Assembly: GCF_033659955.1 (NCBI RefSeq)
Contig: NZ_JARUJP010000005.1
Coordinates: 1 to 64,000 of the forward strand
Length of the DNA: 64,000 bases
From: Clostridium_AM tanneri
GTDB lineage: Bacteria > Bacillota > Clostridia > Clostridiales > Clostridiaceae
Reading direction: 5' to 3'
Shown: piece by piece, positions 6,591 to 14,294 of the stretch
Position numbering within the stretch: position 1 is the stretch's first letter
Layout of the letters: each line of letters starts with the position of its first letter
Notes under the pieces: generated by a model
Databases searched by the model: none
Told to the model about the DNA's origin: nothing
The model's input: only the letters and a program-made list of their open reading frames with translations
Program-made: the position numbers and the translations under genes

Positions 6591-7904
6591 ATGAGAACAC
6601 TTTATTATGACTGTTTCTCCGGTATAAGTGGAGATATGAACCTAGGGGCATTAATAGATGTTGGAGTAGATAAAGAATATTTAATAAAAGAACTTTCAAA
6701 ATTAAATTTAGATGAATACGAACTAAAGATAGATAAGGATAACAGAAAAGGTATTACAGGAACTAAGGTAGATGTAATTTTAAAGCATCATAGCCACACT
6801 AATAGTGCTTCAAGTCACGATCATCATAATGTGGAACATGATCATATTAGTGGTGAAAATCACAAACACTGTCATAATGATAATAACCATGAGCATAATC
6901 ATCATCATAGAAATTTACAGGATATAGAACTAATAATACAAAAAAGCAACTTAAATGAGAATATCAAAAATATAAGTTTAGGAATATTTAAAAAGGTTGC
7001 AGAAGCAGAGGCGAAAGTTCATGGTAAAACCATGAAGGAAGTCCATTTTCATGAGGTTGGTGCAGTAGATTCTATAGTTGATATTGTTGGCGCAGCTATT
7101 TGTTTTGATTGCCTTAAGATTGATAGAATAAAAGCCTCAACCGTAGAAGTAGGTTCTGGATTCGTAAAGTGTGCTCATGGTGTGATGCCGGTCCCTGCAC
7201 CGGCAACAGTTGAAATACTAAAAGGTGTGCCATTAAGGTCTAACTTATCCTTTGAAGCAACAACTCCAACAGGGGCTGCTATTTTAGCTTATGCCGTAGA
7301 AGAATTTACAGATAGGAGAAACTTTAAGATTGATAAAATAGGTTATGGAATAGGACAGAAGGATATTGGAGATATACCTAATGTTTTAAGGGTTTATATA
7401 GGAGAAGAAATTAAAGAGGAGATGTTTTCTAATGATTTATTAGAAGATCCTTCAGAGTATCAAGAACTAACAGCTGATGAAGTAGAGGTAACAGAATGTA
7501 ATATAGACGACATGAATCCTGAGATGTACGACTATATTATGGAATTACTTTTTAATAAAGGAGCACTAGATGTTTATCTAACACCTATAATTATGAAAAA
7601 AGGAAGACCAGCAGTGAAATTAAATGTTATTTATACTAAGGAGAAAAGTGAAGAAATTAGGGAAATAATTTTAACCCAAACTACCACTTTAGGTATTAGA
7701 AAGTATAAAGCCCATAGAGATATTTTAAAAAGAGATTTTGTAAAGGTCAAAACCAAATATGGTGAAATTACTGTAAAGAATGCCTATTATAAGGGCAAGA
7801 AAATAAAGTCTAAGCCAGAATATGGGGATTGTAAAAGGGCTGCATTAGAGAATAAAGTTAGTATAAATGACGTTTATAGTGAAGTAGCTTTAAATGATCG
7901 ATAA
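6591..7904 (+). CDS. larC: LarC, nickel insertion protein for the nickel-pincer cofactor
   Basis: LarC puts nickel into the pyridinium bis-thiocarboxylate nucleotide and makes the Ni-C bond, using CTP. The 437-residue protein starts TLYYDCFSGISGDMNLGAL, the DUF111/LarC signature, and holds VHFHEVGAVDSIVDIVG in its middle. Residues 66-106 contain 16 histidines among Ser, Asn and Asp, a probable nickel-holding loop. The frame is continuous; there is no break into larC1 and larC2 as in Lactobacillus plantarum, where a programmed frameshift joins the halves. It starts 13 bases after the EamA gene and is followed by larE and larB, completing the cofactor synthesis set. Confidence 0.93.
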   Translation: MRTLYYDCFSGISGDMNLGALIDVGVDKEYLIKELSKLNLDEYELKIDKDNRKGITGTKVDVILKHHSHTNSASSHDHHNVEHDHISGENHKHCHNDNNHEHNHHHRNLQDIELIIQKSNLNENIKNISLGIFKKVAEAEAKVHGKTMKEVHFHEVGAVDSIVDIVGAAICFDCLKIDRIKASTVEVGSGFVKCAHGVMPVPAPATVEILKGVPLRSNLSFEATTPTGAAILAYAVEEFTDRRNFKIDKIGYGIGQKDIGDIPNVLRVYIGEEIKEEMFSNDLLEDPSEYQELTADEVEVTECNIDDMNPEMYDYIMELLFNKGALDVYLTPIIMKKGRPAVKLNVIYTKEKSEEIREIILTQTTTLGIRKYKAHRDILKRDFVKVKTKYGEITVKNAYYKGKKIKSKPEYGDCKRAALENKVSINDVYSEVALNDR

Positions 7905-7988
7905 AAATTATAGTGAAGTATGAGTATATAGTATTTTATGTTTTTTATAGGGATAAAGCTAGATACTATAAGTTAGGAGATGGGGTAA

Positions 7989-8783
7989 ATGATTAAAGAC
8001 GAGAAATATAAAAAGTTAATAAGTTATCTACAAGGTCTAGAAAGCGTTGTAATTGCTTTTTCAGGAGGCGTAGATAGCACTTTTTTAATGCAAGCAGCAA
8101 AAGAGGCCTTAGGAGATAAGGTATTGGCAGTTACTATAGTATCACCATATATTCCAACATGGGAAGTAAAAGAGGCAAAAGAATTAGTAAAAGAGCTCAA
8201 TGTAAGACATGAACTTGTAGAAGTACCTGTTATACTTGATGCTATAAAAAATAATCCTGAAGATAGGTGTTATCTATGTAAACACTTTGTTTTTAGTAAG
8301 ATTATAGAGTTACAAAAGGATAAAGGATTTAAATATGTAGTAGATGGAACAAATTTAGATGATACTAAGGATTATAGACCAGGAATGAGGGCGTTAAAGG
8401 AACTAGGGGTAGTAAGTCCTCTTTTAGAGAATAACATATCAAAGGAGAATATTAGAAGGTTTTCGAAGGAATTAGGGCTAGTAACTTGGGATAAACCAGC
8501 TTACGCATGTCTCCTCTCGAGAATACCTTATAATCAAGAAATAAAAATTGAAGATTTGAGAAAAATCGAGAGAGCAGAAGTATATTTAATGAAACAGGGA
8601 TTTAAGGGAGTAAGAGTAAGAAGTCATGGTGATCTAGCTAGGATAGAAGTTCAAAGACAAGATAGAACTCGTTTTATCAGTGAAGAGTTAATGGATAAAG
8701 TAGGAGAAGAATTTAAGCAATTAGGATTTAGGTATGTCACTTTAGATTTGCAGGGATATAAAATGGGGAGCCTGAATAAATAA
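7989..8783 (+). CDS. larE: LarE, sulfur transferase for the nickel-pincer cofactor
   Basis: Converts the two carboxylates of the pincer nucleotide to thiocarboxylates. The 264-residue protein has the PP-loop ATPase motif AFSGGVDSTF near residues 23-32 and the LarE core YVVDGTNLDD and RPGMRALKELGVVSPL. It contains only three cysteines: Cys94 and Cys97 in DRCYLCK and Cys174 in PAYACLLSR. This is the pattern of the LarE class thought to bind a [4Fe-4S] cluster that passes on sulfide, unlike the L. plantarum form that sacrifices one cysteine. It lies 84 bases after larC and 18 bases before larB. Confidence 0.92.
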   Translation: MIKDEKYKKLISYLQGLESVVIAFSGGVDSTFLMQAAKEALGDKVLAVTIVSPYIPTWEVKEAKELVKELNVRHELVEVPVILDAIKNNPEDRCYLCKHFVFSKIIELQKDKGFKYVVDGTNLDDTKDYRPGMRALKELGVVSPLLENNISKENIRRFSKELGLVTWDKPAYACLLSRIPYNQEIKIEDLRKIERAEVYLMKQGFKGVRVRSHGDLARIEVQRQDRTRFISEELMDKVGEEFKQLGFRYVTLDLQGYKMGSLNK

Positions 8784-8801
8784 TTAGAAAAGAGTGATAG
8801 T

Positions 8802-9548
8802 ATGGATTTGAAGGAAACTAGAGAATTACTGGAGAAGATAAAAAACGGTAATTTAACTGTAGATGAAGGAATTAAAAAGCTCCAAGACCTTCCTTTTAAG
8901 GATTTAGGATATGCTAAGGTAGATAATCACAGAGAACTTAGGGTTGGATATCCTGAGGTAATATACTGTGCGGGAAAAACTCCAGAGCAGGTAAGCGGGA
9001 TAGTAAGCTTTATGCTCACGAAGGGTTGTAATATACTTGGAACAAGAGCAACGGAGGAAGTTTTTCAGGCAGTTAGGGATGTATGTCCAGAGGCAGAATA
9101 TAGCCGGGAAGCTAAGGTTATAACTATAAAGAATAAAGATATGAAAACTTCAGATACATATATAGCAGTAGTTACTGCAGGGACTTCTGATATACCAGTA
9201 GCGGAGGAGGCTGCGATTACAGCGGAGATTTTTGGAACTAAGGTAGAAAGAATATATGACGTAGGAGTAGCTGGAATTCATAGACTTCTTGATAGATTAG
9301 ATGTAATAAGAGAGGCAAAAGTTATTATTGTTGCAGCAGGAATGGAAGGGGCCTTAGCAAGTGTTGTAGGGGGATTAGTGGATAAACCAGTAATTGGAGT
9401 ACCTACTAGTGTTGGATATGGTGCTAGCTTTGGAGGAGTGTCTGCACTACTAACTATGCTTAATAGTTGTGCTAGTGGCGTTAGCGTTGTAAATATAGAC
9501 AATGGCTTCGGAGCTGGATATCTTGCAAGTATGATAAATAGGTTGTAG
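8802..9548 (+). CDS. larB: LarB, nicotinate adenine dinucleotide carboxylase/hydrolase
   Basis: First enzyme of nickel-pincer cofactor synthesis: carboxylates and hydrolyses nicotinic acid adenine dinucleotide to pyridinium-3,5-biscarboxylic acid mononucleotide. The 248-residue protein has the PurE-like C-terminal domain, seen in VVTAGTSDIPVAEEAA, VAAGMEGALASVVGGL and KPVIGVPTSVGYGASFGG; the N-terminal part ends in FKDLGYAKVDNHRELRVGYP, typical of LarB. It closes the larC-larE-larB set. The enzyme that uses the cofactor (lactate racemase LarA or a LarA-like racemase) is not in the window. Confidence 0.93.
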   Translation: MDLKETRELLEKIKNGNLTVDEGIKKLQDLPFKDLGYAKVDNHRELRVGYPEVIYCAGKTPEQVSGIVSFMLTKGCNILGTRATEEVFQAVRDVCPEAEYSREAKVITIKNKDMKTSDTYIAVVTAGTSDIPVAEEAAITAEIFGTKVERIYDVGVAGIHRLLDRLDVIREAKVIIVAAGMEGALASVVGGLVDKPVIGVPTSVGYGASFGGVSALLTMLNSCASGVSVVNIDNGFGAGYLASMINRL

Positions 9549-9565
9549 ATATCAGGAGAATGTTT

Positions 9566-10849
9566 ATGAGAAGATATATAAAGATTTTAATAGTACTATT
9601 TTTAATAAGTATAATAACTTTTATGTCCGCTTGTAGCAGCAATAGACCTGCCTCTAAGGATAAAGAGACTTTAGAGGGTAAGATTGTAGTATTAACGGAT
9701 AGAAGATATGAGAAACAGTTGAAGGTTGCTGCAGATAACTTTGAAAAGTTTCATAAAAATGTGGTAATAGATATAGATGTAGAGGATAAATCCACAGAAA
9801 AAATTAGCAAAGAGTATATGAATAATAAAGAAAGACCTATAGATGTAATAAGTGTAGAGGATAAGTCTGTTCAAAATTTATTATATAGGTTTCCGGATAC
9901 TTTTTTAGATGTAACTGATGATGTAAGTTATCTAAAAGATAAAATCTCTACAGGTAAGTTTGATAACCTAACTTTGAAAAATAGAGTGTATGGATTGCCT
10001 TTAAGTTCTTCTCCAAAAGTTATGCTTTATAGAAGCGATATTTTAGGGAGTCTTGGTATAAATCTAGATGATATTAAGACATGGAAAGATTATATAGACT
10101 TAGGTAAGAAGATAAGTAAAGATACTGGAAAAAGCCTTATGACAAACATAAGAGATGAAAACAGTAATTTGTATTATATTCTAGCTAATCAGCTTAATAC
10201 ATCGTATTTTGATAAAGATGGAAAGCTGAATTTAAGCTCTGAGCAATGGATTAAAGCTTTAGAGATGGTCAAACTACTATATTCAGAAGGAACAGTTTAC
10301 GATCTGTCTCACAAGGATTCTATTATAGAAAATATAAAAAAGGATAAAATAATTTCCTTTATAGCAGATCCTCTTTATGTTACTGACTTAATTCAATACC
10401 TACCAGAGCAAAAGGGAAAATGGAGGGCAATGAAGCTTCCTGCTTTTGAGGCAGGTGGAAATAGAGATGTGTCTGTTGGCGGGTTAAACATCATGATTAA
10501 TAAGTCATCAGCTAACTTAGAAATAGCAAAGGAATTTGTAAAATTCGCTGCAACAGATAACCGTACCCAAATAGAAATGATGAATAGTCAAGGAGCTTTT
10601 CCAGTGTCAACAGATATTTATAATTTAGTTGAGTTCAATAAAAATAATGACTATTACAATGAAAAAATTTGGTTTCTATTTAGCAGTGTAGAGAAAGGTT
10701 CTCAAGGAATAAAATACGTTTCTAACTTTCAAGTTTTAGATGAATCTATAAAGGATGCTTTATCTATAGAAAATTTAAAAAGCAAAGATATAAAGTCTAT
10801 CATGGATCAACTTCAAAAGGAGTTAGAGAATAAAACTACAATAAAATAG
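9566..10849 (+). CDS. Extracellular solute-binding lipoprotein
   Basis: A 427-residue exported lipoprotein: basic start MRRYIK, a hydrophobic stretch, and a lipobox ending TFMSAC with the lipidated cysteine at residue 23. The body resembles family 1 (sugar-type) ABC substrate-binding proteins, with VYGLPLSSSPKVMLYRSDIL near residue 140 and GGLNIMINKSSANLEIAKEF in the second lobe. No permease or ATPase gene is next to it, so the partner must lie elsewhere or the protein works alone. I start at 9566, since AGGAG at 9554-9558 is seven bases ahead of it and only one base ahead of the ATG at 9560. The short distance to larB suggests co-transcription; a ligand cannot be named. Confidence 0.83.
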   Translation: MRRYIKILIVLFLISIITFMSACSSNRPASKDKETLEGKIVVLTDRRYEKQLKVAADNFEKFHKNVVIDIDVEDKSTEKISKEYMNNKERPIDVISVEDKSVQNLLYRFPDTFLDVTDDVSYLKDKISTGKFDNLTLKNRVYGLPLSSSPKVMLYRSDILGSLGINLDDIKTWKDYIDLGKKISKDTGKSLMTNIRDENSNLYYILANQLNTSYFDKDGKLNLSSEQWIKALEMVKLLYSEGTVYDLSHKDSIIENIKKDKIISFIADPLYVTDLIQYLPEQKGKWRAMKLPAFEAGGNRDVSVGGLNIMINKSSANLEIAKEFVKFAATDNRTQIEMMNSQGAFPVSTDIYNLVEFNKNNDYYNEKIWFLFSSVEKGSQGIKYVSNFQVLDESIKDALSIENLKSKDIKSIMDQLQKELENKTTIK

Positions 10850-10931
10850 TCTATGATAAACGTTTACAAAGATTATGCTTTGGTATATAATAGCTATGTA
10901 AAGGGATTAATCATAGGGAATTTTAATATTT

Positions 10932-10979
10932 AAATAAACCTCCTGACTTGGAACGGAAAAGAGTCAGGAGGCTTTATTT
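10932..10979. terminator. Bidirectional terminator between the solute-binding protein and GT4 genes
   Basis: AAATAAACCTCCTGACT and AGTCAGGAGGCTTTATTT form a long stem with A-rich and T-rich flanks, so it can serve both converging genes. Confidence 0.88.
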
Positions 10980-12099
10980 ATTTTCCGTATAAAATATTTT
11001 TGTAAGCTTCAATAGTTTGCTCTGAAGTTTTTGACCAAGAAAATTGAGAGGCTCTCTTTAGAGCTTTAGTGCTTAATTCAATTCTTATACTTTCATCATT
11101 TAATAGTGCTTCAAGAGAATACATAATACTTTTCATATTAAAGGGGTCTATAAGGATTCCTCCGTCTCCAACTACTTCAGGTATGGAGGAGATATCAGAA
11201 GTGATTACAGGAGTTCCGCAACTCATAGCTTCTAAAGGAGGAAGACCAAACCCTTCATATATGGAAGGATAAACAAATACGTTACAGCTATTATAAAATA
11301 CAGGTAGAAGCTCTTCTTGAACGAAGCCTGTAAATATTACATTAGATTCTATATTCAAGTCTACACTTAACTGCTTTAGGATATTGATATCGTCTTTGTT
11401 TGCTCCAACAATAACTAGATCGTGTTCCTCATCTAAGTTTTTATGAATACTAGAAAAGGCAGTCATTAAGGCTGATACATTTTTCCTTGGGCTGAAACCG
11501 CCTATATAAAGCACAAAAGGTTTAGTTATATTATAAGCTTCTCTTAATATCTCCTGACATTTATCTTTATCTAGTGGTTTATACTTACTATCTGCAGCTA
11601 AAGGTGTTACAAAGACCTTGTCTTCCTCGATAGGGAAGAATTTCAGAACATCTCTTTTAGAACATTCTGACACTGTTATAACTCCATCGCAAAGTTCCAG
11701 TATTCTAGGCATCTCCCTTAGAAATTTAGATAAGTATCCTCTGCCCACAGTCTCAGGTAAAATATAAGGAATCAAGTCATGTATAGTTACTACTTTCTTA
11801 CAAGGGATGCTTTCAGATATGCCTATGCCATTTTGAGGAATGTGATATATATCTACATTTTCCTTTTTTAGATTACTGGGAAAGTATTGTTGTTCGAAAA
11901 ATCTGTGATGTTTTTTAGATGCTATTACTATCTTTGTATTAACATCTTCAAAATCTTGATAATTTTCTCCAGACCAGTAAATCTGATAAAAATTATCTTT
12001 ATTATTTTGAATCATATATCTTAGGATTTTATCTGTGTAAGTCCCTATACCAGTTCCTTTATACCAATTAATACCTCTCGCATCCATAGCAATTTTCAT
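10978..12099 (-). CDS. Glycosyltransferase family 4, spore-coat type
   Basis: A GT-B glycosyltransferase of 373 residues with the N-terminal motif DARGINWYKGTGIGTYTDKI, the linker VLYIGGFSPRKN and the donor-binding site YEGFGLPPLEAMSCGTPV, where the two glutamates of the EX7E motif are present. It uses an activated sugar donor; the acceptor is unknown. It is divergent from a CotS gene and has a near twin at 15995, in the same arrangement. B. subtilis has a comparable pair, cotSA next to cotS, so a role in sugar decoration of the spore coat is a reasonable inference. I start at the ATG at 12099, because GGTGGAGG lies about 11 bases before it and would sit inside the frame opened by the earlier GTG at 12117. 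Confidence 0.87.
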   Translation of the reverse strand: MKIAMDARGINWYKGTGIGTYTDKILRYMIQNNKDNFYQIYWSGENYQDFEDVNTKIVIASKKHHRFFEQQYFPSNLKKENVDIYHIPQNGIGISESIPCKKVVTIHDLIPYILPETVGRGYLSKFLREMPRILELCDGVITVSECSKRDVLKFFPIEEDKVFVTPLAADSKYKPLDKDKCQEILREAYNITKPFVLYIGGFSPRKNVSALMTAFSSIHKNLDEEHDLVIVGANKDDINILKQLSVDLNIESNVIFTGFVQEELLPVFYNSCNVFVYPSIYEGFGLPPLEAMSCGTPVITSDISSIPEVVGDGGILIDPFNMKSIMYSLEALLNDESIRIELSTKALKRASQFSWSKTSEQTIEAYKNILYGK

Positions 12100-12208
12100 A
12101 AAAATATCTACCTCCACCTAAAATTGAGAGTCCTACCCCCAATTCAACATAACCATATCTATGACAAAAAAATAAACTCTACTATATATTATTAATATTA
12201 CGCTAAAA

Positions 12209-12250
12209 GTGTGTCATTTAGCACACACATATAAGTTAATTCATATAATA
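12209..12250 (+). promoter_or_regulatory. Candidate sigma-K-like promoter and dyad before cotS gene 1
   Basis: CATATAATA at 12242-12250 fits the mother-cell -10 pattern CATAnnnTA, with AC dinucleotides at about the right distance (12223-12228). A dyad GTGTG (12209-12213) / CACAC (12222-12226) lies just upstream. The stretch TTCATATAA recurs before the other CotS gene at about 17208. Late mother-cell expression would suit coat proteins. This is motif matching by eye only. Confidence 0.35.
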
Positions 12251-12280
12251 CATATATAGCAGTAGTTTGGAGGAAGGATC

Positions 12281-13288
12281 TTGGATATAAGACAGGTACA
12301 AAATGTAGTTGAGCAAGCTTATGAACTAAAGGTTAATTCTATAGAAAAGATAAAAAATGTATATAAAGTTCACACTGAGGATAACCAATATTGTCTAAAA
12401 GTAATAAAATATAATTTCGGCCATTTCCTATTTATTATATCAGCCATAAAACATCTCCAAAATAATAAGTTTAAAAGCATTCCTGAAATAATAAAAACTA
12501 AGGATGGATTAGAGTATATAAATTTATATGGCAACTATGCCTATCTTACTAACTGGATAAATTCTAGACAATGTAACTACGATAATCCTGTAGAAATATT
12601 AATTGCCTCTTCAAAATTAGCTGAACTTCATAAAAAAAGCAAGGGATTTAGGCTCACAGAAGATATGAAGCCTAGGATTGGATGGTTTAAGTGGATAGAG
12701 ACTTTCAACACAAGAAGAGATGAAATATTAGATTTTAAAAAGAGAATAGATAAAAGGGAAAAGAAAACTGAATTCGATGAAATCTATTTAAATATGATGG
12801 AAGAAGAATTGGAAAGAGCAGAAACTTCAGTAGAGCATTTAAAGGAAAGCAAGTATATAGACGTTATGAAGACTGAAATAGAAAATAGGGGTTTTTGCCA
12901 CCATGATTATGCAAACCACAATGTTTTGATAGATAGTAATAGCGAGGTAAATATTATAGACTTTGATTACTGTATGCTTGATACTCACCTACATGACTTA
13001 GCAAGCCTACTTATAAGGCGTATGAAGAATGGAAAGTGGAGTATTGGGAATTCTTTGTTTGTTTTAGAAGCCTATAGTACAGTAAACAAGGTTAAACAAG
13101 AAGATATACCGATAATGGCTGCATTTATGGAGTTCCCTCAGGATTACTGGCAAGTAGGAATTCAATACTATTGGGAAAAGCAGCCTTGGGGTGAGGACTT
13201 TTTCTTGAAAAAGTTAAGAAAGATAAAGGCGGATAGAGATGAAAAACAAGAATTTTTAGATGAGTTTAGATTTATACAGTATGAGTAA
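12281..13288 (+). CDS. CotS-family spore coat protein
   Basis: A 335-residue protein of the aminoglycoside phosphotransferase/choline kinase fold used by CotS, CotI and YutH coat proteins. The catalytic-loop motif HHDYANHN is at 207-214 and the metal-binding DFD follows in NIIDFDYC near 227; the C-terminus has the CotS-type FPQDYWQVGIQYYWEKQPW. The first half is a diverged N-lobe. It starts at TTG behind GGAGGAAGG and is divergent from a GT4 gene. Whether the kinase motif is active is not known; B. subtilis CotS is a structural inner-coat protein. It leads a run of three genes in the same direction. Confidence 0.88.
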   Translation: MDIRQVQNVVEQAYELKVNSIEKIKNVYKVHTEDNQYCLKVIKYNFGHFLFIISAIKHLQNNKFKSIPEIIKTKDGLEYINLYGNYAYLTNWINSRQCNYDNPVEILIASSKLAELHKKSKGFRLTEDMKPRIGWFKWIETFNTRRDEILDFKKRIDKREKKTEFDEIYLNMMEEELERAETSVEHLKESKYIDVMKTEIENRGFCHHDYANHNVLIDSNSEVNIIDFDYCMLDTHLHDLASLLIRRMKNGKWSIGNSLFVLEAYSTVNKVKQEDIPIMAAFMEFPQDYWQVGIQYYWEKQPWGEDFFLKKLRKIKADRDEKQEFLDEFRFIQYE

Positions 13289-13312
13289 AAATTTATGAAA
13301 GGAAGTATGATT

Positions 13313-13498
13313 ATGTCACATAAAAAGGTGAAAAAGGAAGAAGAAGCAATGAATTTAAAGTCCTATGAAGATAAGGTGGAAGTTTTGAAGAGATCAGTGA
13401 AGGAGTTAAAAAAGATAAAAAAAAGAGAAGAAGAGGTAAAGAAGCTAGAAAAGAAGAAAAAGAAATTATTAAAGGAGATGAAAAGAAAGAGTAGGTAA
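13313..13498 (+). CDS. Small Lys/Glu coiled-coil protein
   Basis: A protein of 61 residues made almost wholly of Lys, Glu, Arg and Leu, with heptad-like spacing (VEVLKRSVKELKKI then EEVKKLEKKKKKLL), so a single charged helix or coiled coil is likely. There is no signal peptide or hydrophobic segment. I choose ATG 13313 because AAAGGAAG at 13298-13305 is well spaced for it and overlaps or crowds the ATGs at 13295 and 13307. It lies 24 bases after one CotS gene and 22 bases before the next gene, inside the coat cluster, so a coat or coat-assembly role is inferred. No named family recognised. Confidence 0.68.
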   Translation: MSHKKVKKEEEAMNLKSYEDKVEVLKRSVKELKKIKKREEEVKKLEKKKKKLLKEMKRKSR

Positions 13499-13520
13499 CA
13501 CTTAGTGAGGAGGTTTTGAA

Positions 13521-14282
13521 GTGTACTGCGACAACCTTACATTATGTTTTATAAAGTATCTAGAAAGTAAAGGCATTAAGAAGATAGATGAGTTTAAGGA
13601 TCAAATACAGTATGAAAATTTAACAGCAGGTATGGTAAAAGAGCAAATCCTAAATATTACTGAATTTCACTCAAATACCCTAGGATATATGGAAGTAATG
13701 AATAAAAGACTTGATAACAATATTGGGAAGACTGTAGAGCAGTATAAGATATATATAAAAAGACTAAGTAAGGACTTAGACAATTTGTCTAAAAAGACAC
13801 CGGTTAATGAATTTGAAAAAATTTTATTAGATAAAGGAGATATTTACTTAACAAGGGCTAGAAAAGTTATTGATACTATATATATAAATAATTATATAGG
13901 TCTTATAATGAGGAGTATGAAGAGATCTGAGATGTGCATTGGAGACACATCTTTTAACAACTTAAGAAGAGAAGATTTTATAGAAATAAGAAATATAAAA
14001 GATTGCTGCTACGATATGGTTGAGATGGATTTAGTGCACTTGCTAGGAAAGATTAGGCGAAAGGGAATAGAATTAAATTTTGGTGAATTAGTAAAGGAGT
14101 TTTGCTATTTAGAATCCTTAGAGAAGGATAGTGAACTATTTATAATATCCCTTATATCTTATCCTTATGAATTCATGAAATGTTGTAATAGGTATAGAGA
14201 AAAAAGTAAAAGCTGGACAGAAGATGAATATGTTTTAAAGTTAAAAAAGGCTATGGTGGCAGATGGGAACAGTTTAATTTAA
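13521..14282 (+). CDS. Diverged CotS-like protein with decayed kinase motif
   Basis: A 253-residue protein starting at GTG seven bases behind GGAGG. It shares no obvious motif at first sight, but its C-terminus, SYPYEFMKCCNRYREKSKSW, lines up with AFPEDFYSISRDYYAKRKDW of the next gene, and MCIGDTSFNN (Asp142, Asn147) occupies the place of the CotS catalytic loop CHHDLAYHN. The metal-binding DFD is lost, and the N-lobe is shorter. I infer a CotS paralogue that no longer has kinase residues and probably serves as a structural coat protein. It lies between the coiled-coil gene and another CotS gene, with 12 bases to the latter, so all belong to one operon. The match is by eye and needs a profile comparison. 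Confidence 0.6.
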   Translation: MYCDNLTLCFIKYLESKGIKKIDEFKDQIQYENLTAGMVKEQILNITEFHSNTLGYMEVMNKRLDNNIGKTVEQYKIYIKRLSKDLDNLSKKTPVNEFEKILLDKGDIYLTRARKVIDTIYINNYIGLIMRSMKRSEMCIGDTSFNNLRREDFIEIRNIKDCCYDMVEMDLVHLLGKIRRKGIELNFGELVKEFCYLESLEKDSELFIISLISYPYEFMKCCNRYREKSKSWTEDEYVLKLKKAMVADGNSLI

Positions 14283-14294
14283 GGAGGTGGAAAA

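Noticed and set aside
6591..7904. Possible programmed frameshift in larC
   Set aside because: The L. plantarum gene is split into larC1 and larC2, but here the frame is continuous from the first motif to the C-terminus.
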